A stretch of 64,000 bases of DNA from Echiichthys vipera (Eukaryota; Chordata; Actinopteri; Perciformes; Trachinidae). The position numbers and the translations under genes were made by a program. How positions within the stretch are numbered: the first letter of the stretch is position 1; the number at the start of each line of letters is the position of its first letter. Below are positions 44,990 to 56,357 of the stretch, piece by piece. The notes under the pieces were generated by a model, which searched no databases, was not told the origin of the DNA, and was given only the letters and a program-made list of their open reading frames with translations. The stretch covers positions 1,078,031-1,142,030 of the forward strand of contig OY829668.1 in assembly GCA_963691815.1 (NCBI GenBank), read 5' to 3'.

Positions 44990-45540
44990 GCAGGAGGAGT
45001 CCGGGACCCAAAGACTCAATATTTTGAAACTTTAATCTAAAGAAATTCATCTTTTTTGTGTTTTTTCTTTATTTAAAACTTTAATTAAAGAGAAAATTCA
45101 ACTTTTTTGTGTTTTTTCTTGTTTTCTTACAAAAAAATCTGCATTTTTTTCCCATGAAATAATTTTAATCTGAGAGAATTTTTAAACTTTTTTGTGCATT
45201 CATGAGTTTTTGTTGTAAATTTATCGCTTTAATCTCTCAGAATATATATATATTTTTTTTATTCTTCCTTTTTTACAATTTTAATCTCAGAATATTCCAA
45301 TTTTGTTGTAAATTCTGGATTATTTTTGTTGTTTTCTCACAAAATATCTCATAAAATAACTTTTTCTTAAAGAATTTTCACCTTTTTAGTAATTTTGTGA
45401 GTTTTTTTCTTATAAATTTTCACTTTAATCTCAAATTCACAAGTTTCTTCTTGTTTATATTCAACTTTAAGAGAAAATCCAGGTTTTTTTTTGTAATTTT
45501 AGTGTAAATTTACGACGTTAATCTGGATTTTCTTCGTCAC
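44990..45540. repeat. AT-rich degenerate repeat related to the 44-bp family
   Basis: Loose copies of AAATTTATCGCTTTAATCTC and TTTTTCTTATAAATTTTCAC. Related in wording to the 17.1-17.8 kb array but very diverged. Confidence 0.6.
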
Positions 45541-45639
45541 ACGCCGTCGTAAAGACGCAGCATCTCTGAAAAACAACAACAGCTGAGCGTAAACGGCGTG
45601 GACCCGGGGCGCGTGGACCCGGCCGCGTGGTTCCTGCGT

Positions 45640-45990
45640 GACCCCGCGTTACTCCGCGTCTGCGTCTCGTCTGCTTTCGTCTTCAGCGTCTCAGAAAACA
45701 CATGTGGGACGACCTTTGACCTTTAATATCCGCTCAGTTTACTCTGTACGCCCCCTCGGCCCCCCTGGCCCTCCCCGGCCCCCTCGCCCCCCCGCCCCCC
45801 CCGGTCCTCGCCGCCCCTGCTCGGATGCGTATTAAATCAGATATGTGGAAGGCCGCCCTCCTCGCCACCTCTGGATTAACCTGCGTGCCCCGGGCTTCCT
45901 TGGGTAAACGGGTTCAGAGCGGCGTCTCTGTGTTTGCTGTGACTGACCTGAAAATACGCGCAGCGCGTTAATGAGCGGCCCCTCCGTGTT
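45640..45990. promoter_or_regulatory. possible conserved non-coding block upstream of gli2
   Basis: 45820-45985 (GCGTATTAAATCAGATATGTG, GGATTAACCTGCG, GCGCGTTAATGAGCGG) is repeat-free and motif-rich, after a C-rich stretch (45750-45820). About 5 kb upstream of the candidate promoter. Confidence 0.33.
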
Positions 45991-46069
45991 TTTTCACGCG
46001 GGCGCGGCGTCGACGCCGGCGTCCTGGGAACCAGGAAGGAGCCGCACACGTGTGAAAGAGGCCGAACGC

Positions 46070-46400
46070 AGACTTTAATACGTTTAAAATAAAAGAAAAA
46101 TGAATTTAAATCAATGAAAAAATGAAGAGAAAATTTAAAATAAATGAAGAAATACAATTAAAATAAAAAAAAAAAAAAAAAAAATAAACAAAATGAAAAT
46201 ATTTGAAAAATGAATAAAAAAAATACATTTCATAAATGAGGAAACATAAATAAACAAATAAATTAAGAAAAATACAGAAATAAATTGTTAAATTTTAAAT
46301 AAATGAAAAATGTATTAAAAAAATAATTAAAAATAAATGAAAAAATAAAAACAAATATAAAAAAGTGAAGATATTTGAAAAAATAAATGAAGAAACAAAC
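46070..46400. repeat. A-rich AAATAAATGAAA low-complexity with poly-A
   Basis: Includes an uninterrupted run of about 22 A residues near 46160-46183. Confidence 0.9.
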
Positions 46401-46484
46401 AGAAATAAATAAAGACACTGAGGCCGCGGGTCGGTCCTCGTTAACGACGAGCGCCGACGACAGATGCTTTATTCACATTGTAGT

Positions 46485-47595
46485 TGTAGCTGTAGTTGTT
46501 TTGTGTCTCTTTGTAGTTGTTTTGTGTCTCTTTGTAGTTGTTTTGTGTCTCTTTGTAGTTGTTTTGTGTCTCTTTGTGGTTGTTTTGTGTCTCTTTGTAG
46601 TTGTTTTATGTCTCTTTGTAGTTGTTTTGTGTCTCTTTGTAGTTGTTTTGTGTCTCTTTGTAGTTGTTTTGTGTCTCTTTGTGGTTGTTTTGTGTCTCTT
46701 TGTGGTTCTTTTGTGTCTCTTTGTAGTTGTTTTCTGTCACTTTGTAGTTGTTTTGTGTCTCTTTGTGGTTGTTTTGAGTCTCTTTGTAGTTGTTTTGTGT
46801 CTCTTTGTAGTCGTTTTGTGTCTCTTTGTGGTCGTTTTGTGTCTCTTTGTAGTTGTTTTGTGTCTCTTTGTAGTTGTTTTGTGTCTCTTTGTAGTTGTTT
46901 TGTGTCTCTTTGTGGTCATTTTGTGTCTCTTTGTGGTCATTTTGTGTCTCTTTGTAGTTGTTTTGTGTCTCTTTATGGTAATTTTGTGTCTCTTTGTAGT
47001 TGTTTTGTGTCTCTTTGTGGTCATTTTGTGTGTCTTTGTGGTCATTTTGTGTCTCTTTAAGGTCATTTTGTGTCTTTATGGTCATTTTGTGTCTCTTTAA
47101 GGTCATTTTGTGTCTTTGTGGTCATTTTGTGTCTCTTTAAGGTCATTTTGTGTCTTTATGGTCATTTTGTGTCTCTTTAAGGTCATTTTGTGTCTTTATG
47201 GTCATTTTGTGTCTCTTTAAGGTCATTTTGTGTCTCTTTGTGGTTGTTTTGTGTCTCTTTGTAGTTGTTTTGTGTCTCTTTGTAGTTGTTTTGTGTCTCT
47301 TTGTGGTCATTTTGTGTGTCTTTAAGGTCATTTTGTGTCTCTTTATGGTCATTTTGTGTCTCTTTATGGTCATTTTGTGTCTCTTTAAGGTCATTTTGTG
47401 TCTCTTTATGGTCATTTTGTGTCTTTATGGTCATTTTCAGTGATTTTGCATCTGTTTTCAGTGGCTTTGCTTCCCTTTTTGGTTATCTTGCTCATTTTTG
47501 GGTCATTGTGTGACTCTTGTAGTGTGAACGTGTGTCTTTTCTTCCTCTGTGTCCAGTTTCAGTCGTGCAGCGTCTCTTTGTGGTCGTTCTGAGTC
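46485..47595 (+). repeat. 21-bp minisatellite with a shared 3' flank, copy 1
   Basis: About 45 copies of TTTTGTGTCTCTTTGTAGTTG, changing after 46.9 kb to TCATTTTGTGTCTCTTTAAGG. The 3' flank 47480-47595 (CTCTTGTAGTGTGAACGTG, GTCCAGTTTCAGTCGTGCAG, CGTCTCTTTGTGGTCGTTC) recurs at 52060-52155 and, degraded, at 52890-52965. Confidence 0.95.
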
Positions 47596-47877
47596 TCGAC
47601 CGAGTGACAGAACCGTTTCTCTTAACGAGGCGTTCAAGAACAACAGCAGGTTCTTGGTTTGCGATCTTTGTGTCATTTTTCACGACAGCGTGCTCTTCCG
47701 CGGAGAACGCGTCGCTCATCTTCAGTCCCAGTGACGGATGGTGGCGTTTCTTTCTCCATTAACTGGCGGGGGACACGGTTTTGAATCCTGTGTTGGACAC
47801 TAATAGTTTGACGATCTGCCCTCCGCCTCCGTCGGCCATTCATCGAAACCAGCAGCCCCGAAAGTTCCCATGCTGCG

Positions 47878-47880
<3 letters not shown>

Positions 47881-47924
<44 letters not shown>
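47881..47924. repeat. (GT)n microsatellite
   Basis: GT run. Confidence 0.95.
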
Positions 47925-47925
<1 letters not shown>

Positions 47926-48165
47926 CTGCTGGCTGCACGCCAAGAGGAATCTGTCAGTCTTTCAGGGCCCCATCAGCCTCTGTGCGGCGGGACAATGAGG
48001 TGGACACAGCCTCCCCTGCCGTCTCCGCCCGTCTCGCTGTCTGACTAACGGATGACACCGATCCATTCACGCCCAGCACGTCTGAGGCTGTTCATCACTT
48101 GTTTGGCTCGTTCGGGACAACAATGGCGTCCGAACGCCGGCGTGAACGCTCAGTCACGTCGTTCA
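47925..48165. promoter_or_regulatory. possible conserved non-coding block upstream of gli2
   Basis: Repeat-free, with GACTAACGGATGACACC, GTTCATCACTTGTTTGG and GGGACAACAATGGCG (Sox type). Weak call. Confidence 0.28.
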
Positions 48166-48344
48166 GAATCTCACCCACGTACTCGAGCTCTGACCTGCGT
48201 CCAGTTGGACAGGAAGTCCTGAACTGAAGACGTCCAGGACTTCCTGTTCTCTGAGTTGAGCATGATTGGGTTCATCTTCTGGGGACCATGAGTGTCCGGA
48301 CGATACGAAGACGTTTCTCTAGATCTGTAAAAACTAGAAGAGAA

Positions 48345-48970
48345 ACTCTTTGTGGTCATTTTAAGACATTTTGCATCTGTTTTTAGTCATTTTGCATGTG
48401 TTTTTAGTCATTTTGCATCTGTTTTTAGACATTTTGCTTCTGTTTTTAGTCATTTTGCATCTGCTTTTAGCCATTTTGCGTCTGTTTTAAGTCATTTTGC
48501 ATCTGTTTTTAGTGGCTTTGCTTCCTTTTTAGTCATTTTGCATCTGTTTTTAGTCATTTTGCATCTGTTTTTAGTCATTTTGCATCTATTTGTGCTGGTT
48601 TTCCATCTATTTTTAGTCATTTTGCATCTTTTTGTGCTGGTTTTCCATCTATTTTTAGTCATTTTGCATCTGTTTTTAGTCATTTTGCATTTCTTTTTAG
48701 TGGCTTTGCTTCCTTTTTAGTCATTTTGCATCTGTTTTTAGTGGCTTTGCTTCCCTTTTTGGTTATTTTGCATTAGTTTTTGTCATTTTGTGTCTCTTTG
48801 TGGTAATTTTTAGTCATTTTGCATCTGTTTTTAGTCATTTTGCATCTATTTTAGTCATTTTGCATCTGTTTTTAGTCATTTTGCATCTGTTTTTAGTGAT
48901 TTTGCATCTGTTTTTAGTTATTTTGCTTCTCTTTTTAGTCATTTTGCATCTTTTTTCAGTCATTTTTGCT
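48345..48970 (+). repeat. 21-bp minisatellite, TTTTGCATCTGTTTTTAGTCA type
   Basis: About 29 units of 21 bp. Intermediate in sequence between the 42-bp family of the gli2 introns and the TTTTGTGTCTCTTT family at 46.5 kb, which shows that both are one superfamily. Confidence 0.95.
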
Positions 48971-50400
48971 CTTTGTAGTCCACGTAACCACAGACCATCA
49001 CACTGCGTTTGAGAGGTTTTTTATTATTTATGTAACAGGAAGAGCTGCTGACATTAAACATCTCATTTTTCCTGAGACAGAAACAAAAACACACGACTGT
49101 AATACAGCAAATATGTATGAAAGTATGGACCATAATCATGAGCACGTCATGCAGCATATCTTTATTTACACCAGATTAGGAACCTTTCATTAGTCGGGAT
49201 CGTGTGTGATTATACAGTTCAGCTGCAACTCTTTGTTATTATTTATTAAAACCATGAGAGGAGACTTGACTCGGACTCTTGTCCCTCTCGGTTCTGTGCA
49301 AGCTCCTGCTTCAGCGTGATTCCCTTGGTTGACAGAGGAAAGTCTAAACGTCTGCGTCCTCTCTCTCCCTCTCTGCGCGGCGTCTGCGTGGCCCGCTGGC
49401 TCCACAGATTACCCTGCATTCAAAAGCTCACAAACGCTTCAGCCGTTGAGTATTTTCCTTGCTCAAGTGTCCTTGAGCGAGACTCTCGAGCACTCAACCT
49501 GCACAAACACTTCTGTATGAGCGCCTCAGCCACGGAGAACGCTCAAAAGATGCTAATTCCCGTTGGCTTTGGGGGGACGGCGAGTCGTCCTCCTGCGCAC
49601 AAAGCCGGCCCCTGAGCTGATAAGTCTCTTTGTGCCGATGGGAGCGCGTTTCTGCTCCGGAGAAGCTCCGTTCTCATGTCTGACATCATGTATGGGAGCG
49701 CTTGTCTCAGCCGACTGGACGCACGTGGCCCTCTCCAAAAACCTACTGACACGCCAACAATGCATGTCAGCGCGGGCGGCGAGGCTCTCGCGGGGCTCCA
49801 CGCTGGGCAGAGCCGAGGGAAAGTCACACTCAAGTGATCTGAGAGGAGATGAATGTCAGGGGCAGAGTGGGGTCCCCCTCGCGGAGGTCCCGTCACATCT
49901 GAGCGGCCCCGTCGGCCCGTTCTCACGTCCGTCTGAGAGGCCTGCGGGACGGGTTGGGCTCAGTCCAGCAGCCTGAGGCCCGCTTCACGCTCGCAGTGAA
50001 ACCTCCACCGTAAAGAGCGCCGTCACAGCCGTGCACGTCTCTGGATATCACGCACATATTCTTCAGTATCTTCTGTCCTGTTCTGGATGAAATGACCCTC
50101 TGGTTCACGTGTGACCTCCTGGAAAGAGCCTCGCAGGCGTCTGATAGCTGCTGTGGCGGCCGCAGTGTCCATTTACCTCGCAGGACTTTAATCATGTCTG
50201 CAGGTAATGTGATATTTCCTCCAAACAATGAACCGATCGGAGGAAAGGTCGACGCTCAGCGGACCTTTGTCCCTGTTGGGTTCAGCGCTGATGCTACTCT
50301 GCGTCAAACCTGCACCACCGGACGTTCATCAGGGCAAACGTTCATTTTATTTTATTACTTTCGTTCCATGACTTGTCTTGTAAAGCACCATTTGAAACAA
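48971..50400. other. intergenic sequence, no gene recognised
   Basis: 1.4 kb, mostly unique. 49380-49610 contains CTCAAGTGTCCTTGAGCGAG, reminiscent of fish SINE text. Short frames lack any support. Confidence 0.35.
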
Positions 50401-50411
50401 AGAGATAAACA

Positions 50412-50740
50412 TCCTCATGCCTCAGAGCGAGAGGGTTCCTGGTTCGAATCCCAGCTGGGGCCCTTTGCATGTTGTCCCCGTGTCTGCGTGGGTTTTCTCC
50501 GGGTTCTCCGGTTTCCTCCCACAGTCCAAAGACGTGCAGGTGTTGGGTTCATTGATGACTCTAAATCACCCGTAGGTGTGAATGTTTGTCTGTCTCTGTT
50601 CGTCTCTATGTGTCCTGTGATAGACTGGCGTCCTGTCCAGGGTGGACCCCGCCTCACGCCCGATGTCAGCTGGGATCGGCTCCAGCCCCCCACGACCCCG
50701 ACAGGGACAAGAGGCTGAAGATGAGTGAGTGAGTGTTGCT
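50412..50740 (+). mobile_element. tRNA-derived teleost SINE, 5' truncated
   Basis: Begins in the tRNA-related part with GGTTCCTGGTTCGAATCCC, a good pol III B box. The body reads GTTTTCTCCGGGTTCTCCGG, TTTCCTCCCACAGTCCAAAG and CTGGCGTCCTGTCCAGGGTG, with the end GGGATCGGCTCCAGC then GACAGGGACAAGAGGCTG and a (GAGT)n tail at 50724-50737. This is the layout of a very widespread fish retroposon. The A-box half is missing or degraded. Confidence 0.85.
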
Positions 50741-50924
50741 GCTGCTGAAGCTCGATGAGTGTTCAGCGTCAGACGTGTGATGCAGGAGCGCTTCTCCTTG
50801 CGTCTGACTCCACGCCGTGACACTAAACCGAGCTCTGCGGACTCAACGCGCTCCCTTTGTGGAGCGTGCACGTGCACGTGCGCACCTGTGTGGGGTTTCT
50901 TTCTCCTCCCTCGTCCCGTACAGA

Positions 50925-51215
50925 AGAGCAGTAATTGCCTCATTGTGCTTTAATTAGATCTGTGCACAGAGCCCTCGTTCACGCAGAGGAGCCTTCACTC
51001 AGCAGCCAGTCCTGGGGGAGGAGAGCCCCTGGCGTTGTTAGCGCCATTGTGCGGACGCGGCGCACGGTGGGCTGTCAGTGGTGCGGGCGGCGGCTGTGAC
51101 TGAGGGACAGAAGCCAGATTAGAGGTCCAGGATGAAGCGGCTCTGGCCCCATTGTGCTGCGGCGTCGGGGAGCGCCGGCTCTGCAGCAGCGGGGCAGCTT
51201 CCGCCGGGTCTTTGT
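50925..51215. promoter_or_regulatory. candidate conserved non-coding element upstream of gli2
   Basis: Repeat-free, with GCAGTAATTGCCTCATTGTG, CTTTAATTAGATC, GTTAGCGCCATTGTGCGG and CCAGATTAGAGG. Homeodomain cores in GC-rich context, about 10 kb upstream of the candidate promoter. Conservation not visible here. Confidence 0.42.
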
Positions 51216-51473
51216 GACTTGGGGAGGGGGGTCCGCGGGAGGCCCGGGGCCCCACGGATAAACCGGCCTGTGGGGTTAGAAACCCCGGGTGTCCCCTGCC
51301 TCAGCTCAAGGGGCCCCACACACACGAGAGAGAGGCCGCACTGACGTGATGTTTCTATCGGCCCCGTCCACGCTGACCACGGACAGGGGAGGACACAACG
51401 GGGCCCTGGGCACCGACATGGGAGAGGCCCCCCGCCCCGTCTGCACAGGAACCACACACACACACACACACAC

Positions 51474-52155
51474 TCAGAGTCTCACTCATTCAGATCCTTG
51501 GAGTCGTTTTGCATCGATTTGCAGCCATTTTGTGTGTCTTTATGGTCATTTTGTGTCTCTTTATGGTCATTTTGTGTTTCTTTATGGTCATTTTGTGTGT
51601 CTTTATGGTCATTTTGTGTCTCTTTATGGTCATTTTGTGTGTCTTTATGGTCATTTTGTGTGTCTTTATGGTCATTTTGTGTGTCTTTATGGTCATTTTG
51701 TGTCTCTTTATGGTCATTTTGTGTCTCTTTATGGTCATTTTGTGTCTCTTTGTGGTCATTTTGTGTCTCTTTGTGGTCATTTTGTGTCTCTTTAAGGTCA
51801 TTTTGTGTGTCTTTATGGTCATTTTGTGTCTCTTTATGGTCATTTTGTGTCTCTTTATGGTCATTTTGTGTCATTTTGCATCTGTTTTTAGTGGCTTTGC
51901 GTCCCTTTTTGGTTATTTTGCTTTTGTTTTTGTCATTTTGGTCTTTTGTGGTCATTTTGCATCTGTTTTTAGTCTTTATATGTTTCTATGTCATCATTTT
52001 GTGTCTCTTTATGGTCATTTTTAGACATTAACATGGTTATTTTGCATTCATTTTTGGGTCATTTTGTGTCTCTTGTAGTGAGAATGTGTGTCTTTTTGTC
52101 CTCTCTGTGCAGGTTTCAATCGTATAGCATCTCTTTGTGGTCGTCCTGAGTCTGT
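51474..52155 (+). repeat. 21-bp minisatellite element with shared flanks, copy 2
   Basis: Left flank TCTCACTCATTCAG then CTTGGAGTCGTTTTGCATC; core of about 16 units TCATTTTGTGTCTCTTTATGG; right flank 52060-52155 (TCTCTTGTAGTGAGAATGTG and AGCATCTCTTTGTGGTCGTC) matching 47500-47595. Confidence 0.93.
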
Positions 52156-52540
52156 TCAGCGTGGATATTTCTCTTTTACAGTCTGTGGATCTTCTCTGTC
52201 TTTCAATTAAACTTCATCATCTGTTGTTTTTAACACATCTGAGCTCTTCTGATAAACATCCAACAGCGTCAGCGTCTCCCGTGCGTACGAGGATTATTTG
52301 TGCGTGATGGAAACACAAACCTCTGCGTTTCCACCTGAACACACTCACACCCACGTCTTCTTCACTTTCACGGCCTGGTTCCAATCTTCTTCACTCTCCG
52401 GAGCTTCTGCGTTAAAGTTGACCCAAGCTTTGGTTCCGCTGTGAAGCCCGGCTTTGGTAATCCGGCGTGACGCTTGTGCAGAACCTCCGCGGAGAGAGAG
52501 GACGAGCGCACGGAGCTACAGCCGGAAGAAAAGCAAACAT
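52156..52540. other. intergenic sequence
   Basis: No gene recognised. Followed by a (GT)n run at 52543-52575. Confidence 0.4.
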
Positions 52541-52577
<37 letters not shown>

Positions 52578-52629
52578 CATCAGCTGCTTCCACCACCAGA
52601 GGTCAGTGAGCAGCTGTGGGTCTGAACGG

Positions 52630-52975
52630 GACCCAGACTCTCACTCATTCAGCCTCTTGGAGTCGTTTTGCATCCGTTTGAAGCCATTTTGTTTCCCTTT
52701 TCATCGTTTTTGCATCAAACTTTTGTCTTTTTTTGTCACTTTATGGTCATTTTTAGACATTTTGCATCAGTTTTGCGTCTATTTTTATCATTAAATGTCA
52801 TTTTGCGTGTATTTTTAGTGGCTTTGCTTCCCTTTCTGATTGTTTTGCCCCATATTTCGGCGTTTTGTGTGTCTTTGAATGCATCATTTTGGATCGTGTA
52901 GAGTGGGAGTATGTGTGTTTTTGCAGTTTGTGTCCAGTTTTCAGTCGTGTAGCGTCTCTGGAAGGTTCCTCCAAG
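52630..52975 (+). repeat. degraded minisatellite element, copy 3
   Basis: Same left flank as copy 2 (TCTCACTCATTCAGCCTCTT then GGAGTCGTTTTGCATC), a short degenerate core, and a right flank GTCCAGTTTTCAGTCGTGTA that matches copies 1 and 2. Confidence 0.88.
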
Positions 52976-53282
52976 TGCATCATGGGGATTCAATGTCCCA
53001 CTGTTCATCACCGTCAGGATCCATCTGAGCTTCTAAAGGGAAAACACGATGTCATGAGCTCGTCTGTGTCCCTGCGTAACGTCTGCAGTCTGGATAAGAA
53101 TCAATCAGATGAACCTGCAGATTCAAACGTCCGTGTTTCCTCTGCAGCGCCGTGACGCCGTAATCCTGTGGATTCAGTTTCAACTACCATAACAACAGAA
53201 CCATGACGCAGTGATGCAACGTCCACCTCAGTGTGGCAGCAGCTTCTCATACTGTGACTTCTGACAGCTTCGTCATCATCTT

Positions 53283-53373
53283 CAACCGCTTTTCCGGGAT
53301 CGGATAGTGGGCGCAGCAGCTCCAGCAGGGGACCCCAAACGTCCCTTTCCCGGGCCTCATTAACCAGCTCTAA
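53283..53373 (+). mobile_element. fragment of a common teleost retroposon
   Basis: ATCTTCAACCGCTTTTCCGG, then GGGCGCAGCAGCTCCAGCAG and TTCCCGGGCCTCATTAACCA. The word order resembles an abundant fish interspersed repeat (AACCGCTTATCCGG .. GGGGCAGCAG .. CTTCCTCCAGCTC). It stops exactly where the transposon copy begins at 53374, so the transposon seems to have landed in it or at its edge. Confidence 0.55.
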
Positions 53374-53794
53374 GGGCGCCCTCCCACTGTTCCTCCGTCC
53401 CGTGCCCCGTGCTTTAGGGTCCTTGTCCCCCCTCCAGGCCCGTTTGTACTCACACTACCTGGGCCTCGGAGAATGCTTCTTGCTGCCTATACGTCATCAC
53501 GCCGTAACACGTCACACGCATTGATGACGTCATAGCGACATTTGGACTTGCGGCACGGCCCCTATTAGTCGACCTCCGCATCACACCAACGTGAACCTTT
53601 CACCGCCATTGTTTGAAATGTCCGTGCATGGTCCCTCCTTCTTTTTTCTACGTCCCAACAGGCGCAAAGGAAATGACCTCAGAACCGCCGTAGGCCTCGT
53701 GCTCGCACACGTGCGCACGCTCGTGCTCGTACACGTGCAAACGTGCTTTACTAAAGCCCACCTCTCCCAAACGGGCCGTGGACGGCAAGCGTGC
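53374..53794 (-). mobile_element. PIF/Harbinger-like element, copy B (inverted, truncated)
   Basis: Starts with GGGCGCCCTCCCACTGT after TAA at 53371-53373. It reads as the reverse complement of 22759-23243, including CCGCCATTGTTTGAAATGTC (the start of the Myb-like frame) and GTGCTCGTACACGTGC. An internal segment of about 100 bp present in copy A is missing here (near 53550-53590), and homology stops at about 53794, so the second terminal repeat is absent. Confidence 0.75.
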
Positions 53795-54380
53795 CGCTCC
53801 TAGACGTGGTACGGTTGCACTTACTCCACTTCTGCTCTCTTTAATCCGTCTTCGGAGGTAAATATTTGACTCCTCGGTGTCTTTCGGACGCAGCTGTAAG
53901 ACTCTGAGTGTTGAAGCGTGGTGCAGGAGCATCGAACCTCTCCGTTAGAGGGGGAAAGTGGCGCCCCTCACCCCAGGCCGCCCTCCCGTGTCGGGGGAGT
54001 GTATCGCGTGTTTGGCCTCATCCGTCACTGAGCAGCCGGACTTGGTGGCTGCAGAAAGTGTCAGATATCTTTTCATTTCATGCCGTCGGCTCACAGGATT
54101 TAAAACGCCGTAGGTGGCGGCGAGCAGCAGAGAGGTCAGGGGTGGAGGGGTGTAAGGAAATCTCCCTGTGACCCTGGGACTCGAACCAGAGCTGCAGGGA
54201 CGGGCGTCAAAACAAAGAGGAGCTTCTCCTCTCTCCATGTCCTCCTCCTTCCTCTCTGCAGCAGCGTGCATCCACAGTCTGACGCCGCACCTGTGGGCGC
54301 CGCGGGCGAGTGTCTGTGCGACTGTAATCAGACTTTAGTGTCGCCTCAGGGGGGATCGCTGTCATCATTCCTCAGCGCTC
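53795..54380. other. intergenic sequence, no gene recognised
   Basis: On the minus strand near 54175-54195 there is CTGGTTCGAGTCCCAGGG, B-box-like but with a poor T-stem, so not called as a tRNA. Confidence 0.35.
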
Positions 54381-54381
54381 G

Positions 54382-55100
54382 AGTATGTGACTGGAGTTCA
54401 GTCTGAGGAGCAAATATGTGACTGGAGTTCAGTCTGAGGAGCAAATATGTGACTGGAGTTCAGTCTGAGGAGCAAATATGTGACGAGTTCAGTCTGAGGA
54501 GCAAATATGTGACGAGTTCAGTCTGAGGAGCAAATATGTGACTGGAGTTCAGTCCTGTTAGCAGCTCCTGTTAGCACGTCCTGTTAGCAGCTCCTGTTAG
54601 CAGCTCCTGTTAGCATGTCCTGTTAGCAGCCGTCCAATGGCAGGTGTCCAATTAGCGGCTGTCCTGTTAGCACGTCCAATTAGCAGCTGTCCTGTTAGCT
54701 GCCGTCCTATCAACAGCCGTCCTGTTAACAGCTGTCCTGTTAGCACGCCCTGTTAGCAGCTGTCTTGTTAGCAGCTGTCCTGTTAGCAATTTCTGTTAGC
54801 AGCCGTCCTGTTAGCAAGTCCTGTAAGCAAGTCCTCTTAGCACCTCCTATTAGCATCTTTCCTGTTATCAGCCATCCTGTTAGTTGCTATCCTCTTAGCA
54901 CGTCCTGTTAGCAGCTCCTGTTAGCAGCTGTCCTGTTAGCAGCTCCTGTTAGCATCTGTCCTGTTAGCAGCCATCCTGTTAGCAGCTCCTGTTAGCAGCT
55001 GTCCTGTTAGCAGCTCCTGTTAGCATCTGTCCTGTTAGCAGCTCCTGTTAGCATCTGTCCTGTTAGCATCTGTCCTGTTAGCATCTGTCCTGTTAGCAGC
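54382..55100. repeat. two minisatellites: GTGACTGGAGTTCAGTC and TCCTGTTAGCAGC types
   Basis: 54382-54556 has six copies of a roughly 31-bp unit containing GGAGTTCAGTCTGAGGAGC. 54556-55100 has about forty short units TCCTGTTAGCAGCTG, TCCTGTTAGCATCTG and similar. Confidence 0.95.
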
Positions 55101-55184
55101 CCTCCGTCTGCGTTCCTGTGAGAGAGGAACCTCCGTCTGGAAAATGTGTTTGTGTCTCGCTCGTCTGTCTCAGGCTGCAGGTGC

Positions 55185-55540
55185 GTCCCGTCCCGTCCCC
55201 GTCTGTAATTCAGCGCAGGCCTCGCGGATCAGGGCACTTCCTCTGAACCCCCTCTGACATCCATCCCAGCTTTCATTAAAGCCCCACGCAGCCCCAGAGC
55301 TCGGGCCGGCGCTCTGAGCCAGAGGCGGCGGCGGCGGCGGCTGATCTCCACGCCGCTGTGGCTTTGACGTGCGTGAGGAAATTCCACCTGGGGACGAGGA
55401 AATGAGGCGAGCTGAGAGCGACTGTGACAAACATCAAGGCGACGCACATTCCTGACTTAATCTGGACGACAGGAAATTTCAAAGACAACATGTCCCGCCA
55501 AAATAAGAGGCTTCTCACCCGTGTTTAGTTGAAGAAGCCA
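55185..55540. promoter_or_regulatory. possible conserved non-coding block
   Basis: Apart from a (CGG)n run at 55325-55340 it is repeat-free: CAGCTTTCATTAAAGCCCC, GGAAATTCCACCTGGGG, TGACAAACATCAAGG, CCTGACTTAATCTGG, GACAGGAAATTTCAAAGACA. Possible distal regulatory DNA. Weak to moderate call. Confidence 0.33.
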
Positions 55541-55619
55541 CTTTAGAGCTTTTACTCTGGCGGGATTCATCCGAATGTCAGTGTCATTTTTTCAGTCTTT
55601 TGTTTTGTCAGTACTTAAA

Positions 55620-55853
55620 GTGTGTGTGTGCTTGCATGTGTGTGTGTGTGAGTGTGAGCGTCTGTGCGTGTGCACATGTGTGAGCGAGGTAAAGGTCAGT
55701 ATTTCCCGTGTGTCTGTGTGCGTGCGCGCGTGCGTGTGTGCGTGCGTGCATGTGTGTGTGTTAGTGTGTATGCATGTGTGTGTGTGTCTGTGTGCTTGCG
55801 TGTGTGCATGCGTGCGTGTGTGTGCGTGTGTGTGGATGTAAAGGTCAGTATTC

Positions 55854-55944
<91 letters not shown>

Positions 55945-55980
55945 GTGTGTGTGTGTGTGTGGAGGTAAAGGTCAGTATTC

Positions 55981-56016
<36 letters not shown>

Positions 56017-56075
56017 TGTGTGCTTGCGTGCGTGTGTGTGCGTGTGTGTGTGGAGGTAAAGGTCACTATTCCCTG
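55620..56075. repeat. GT-rich compound repeat with AGGTAAAGGTCAGTATTCCC units
   Basis: Five copies of GTAAAGGTCAGTATT(T/C)CC separated by GT/GC-rich runs of variable length, including a long pure GT run at 55856-55938. Confidence 0.95.
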
Positions 56076-56355
56076 TGTGTCTCTTCTGTTCCCACGTTGC
56101 CGCGGTGATGAATCACCATCTTCCCTTTGAACCTCCCACAGATGCACCTGACGACACGCCGCTCTGACACGTCATCACGGACGTCTGGTCCCTCGCCGCG
56201 CCGCCGAACCTCCGGGTGGAGGGAGGGGTGCGGCCTCCTGACTGGCGGCTTTGTGGGCGGGGTGTAAAGGTCACGGCGGCGTTCCATCAGAGCTTTGTGA
56301 CGTGTGACGTGAAAGGTGAGAGGATGAAAGAGCGAGCACCTCAAACGCAGACGCA
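56076..56355. other. intergenic sequence
   Basis: Nothing recognised. Confidence 0.4.
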
Positions 56356-56357
56356 CG

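Noticed and set aside
46387..47443. Frames with FVVVLCL, KETQNNY or FVSLCSC repeats
   Set aside because: 21-bp minisatellite; open in all phases on both strands.
53163..53200. Considered whether an adjacent gene (for example inhbb, a known neighbour of GLI2 in vertebrates) begins in 41-64 kb
   Set aside because: No exon with recognisable protein sequence and splice sites was found on either strand.
54170..54200. Possible tRNA gene on the minus strand (GGTTCGAGTCCC)
   Set aside because: T-stem does not pair properly and no acceptor, D or anticodon arm is found; at most a SINE remnant.
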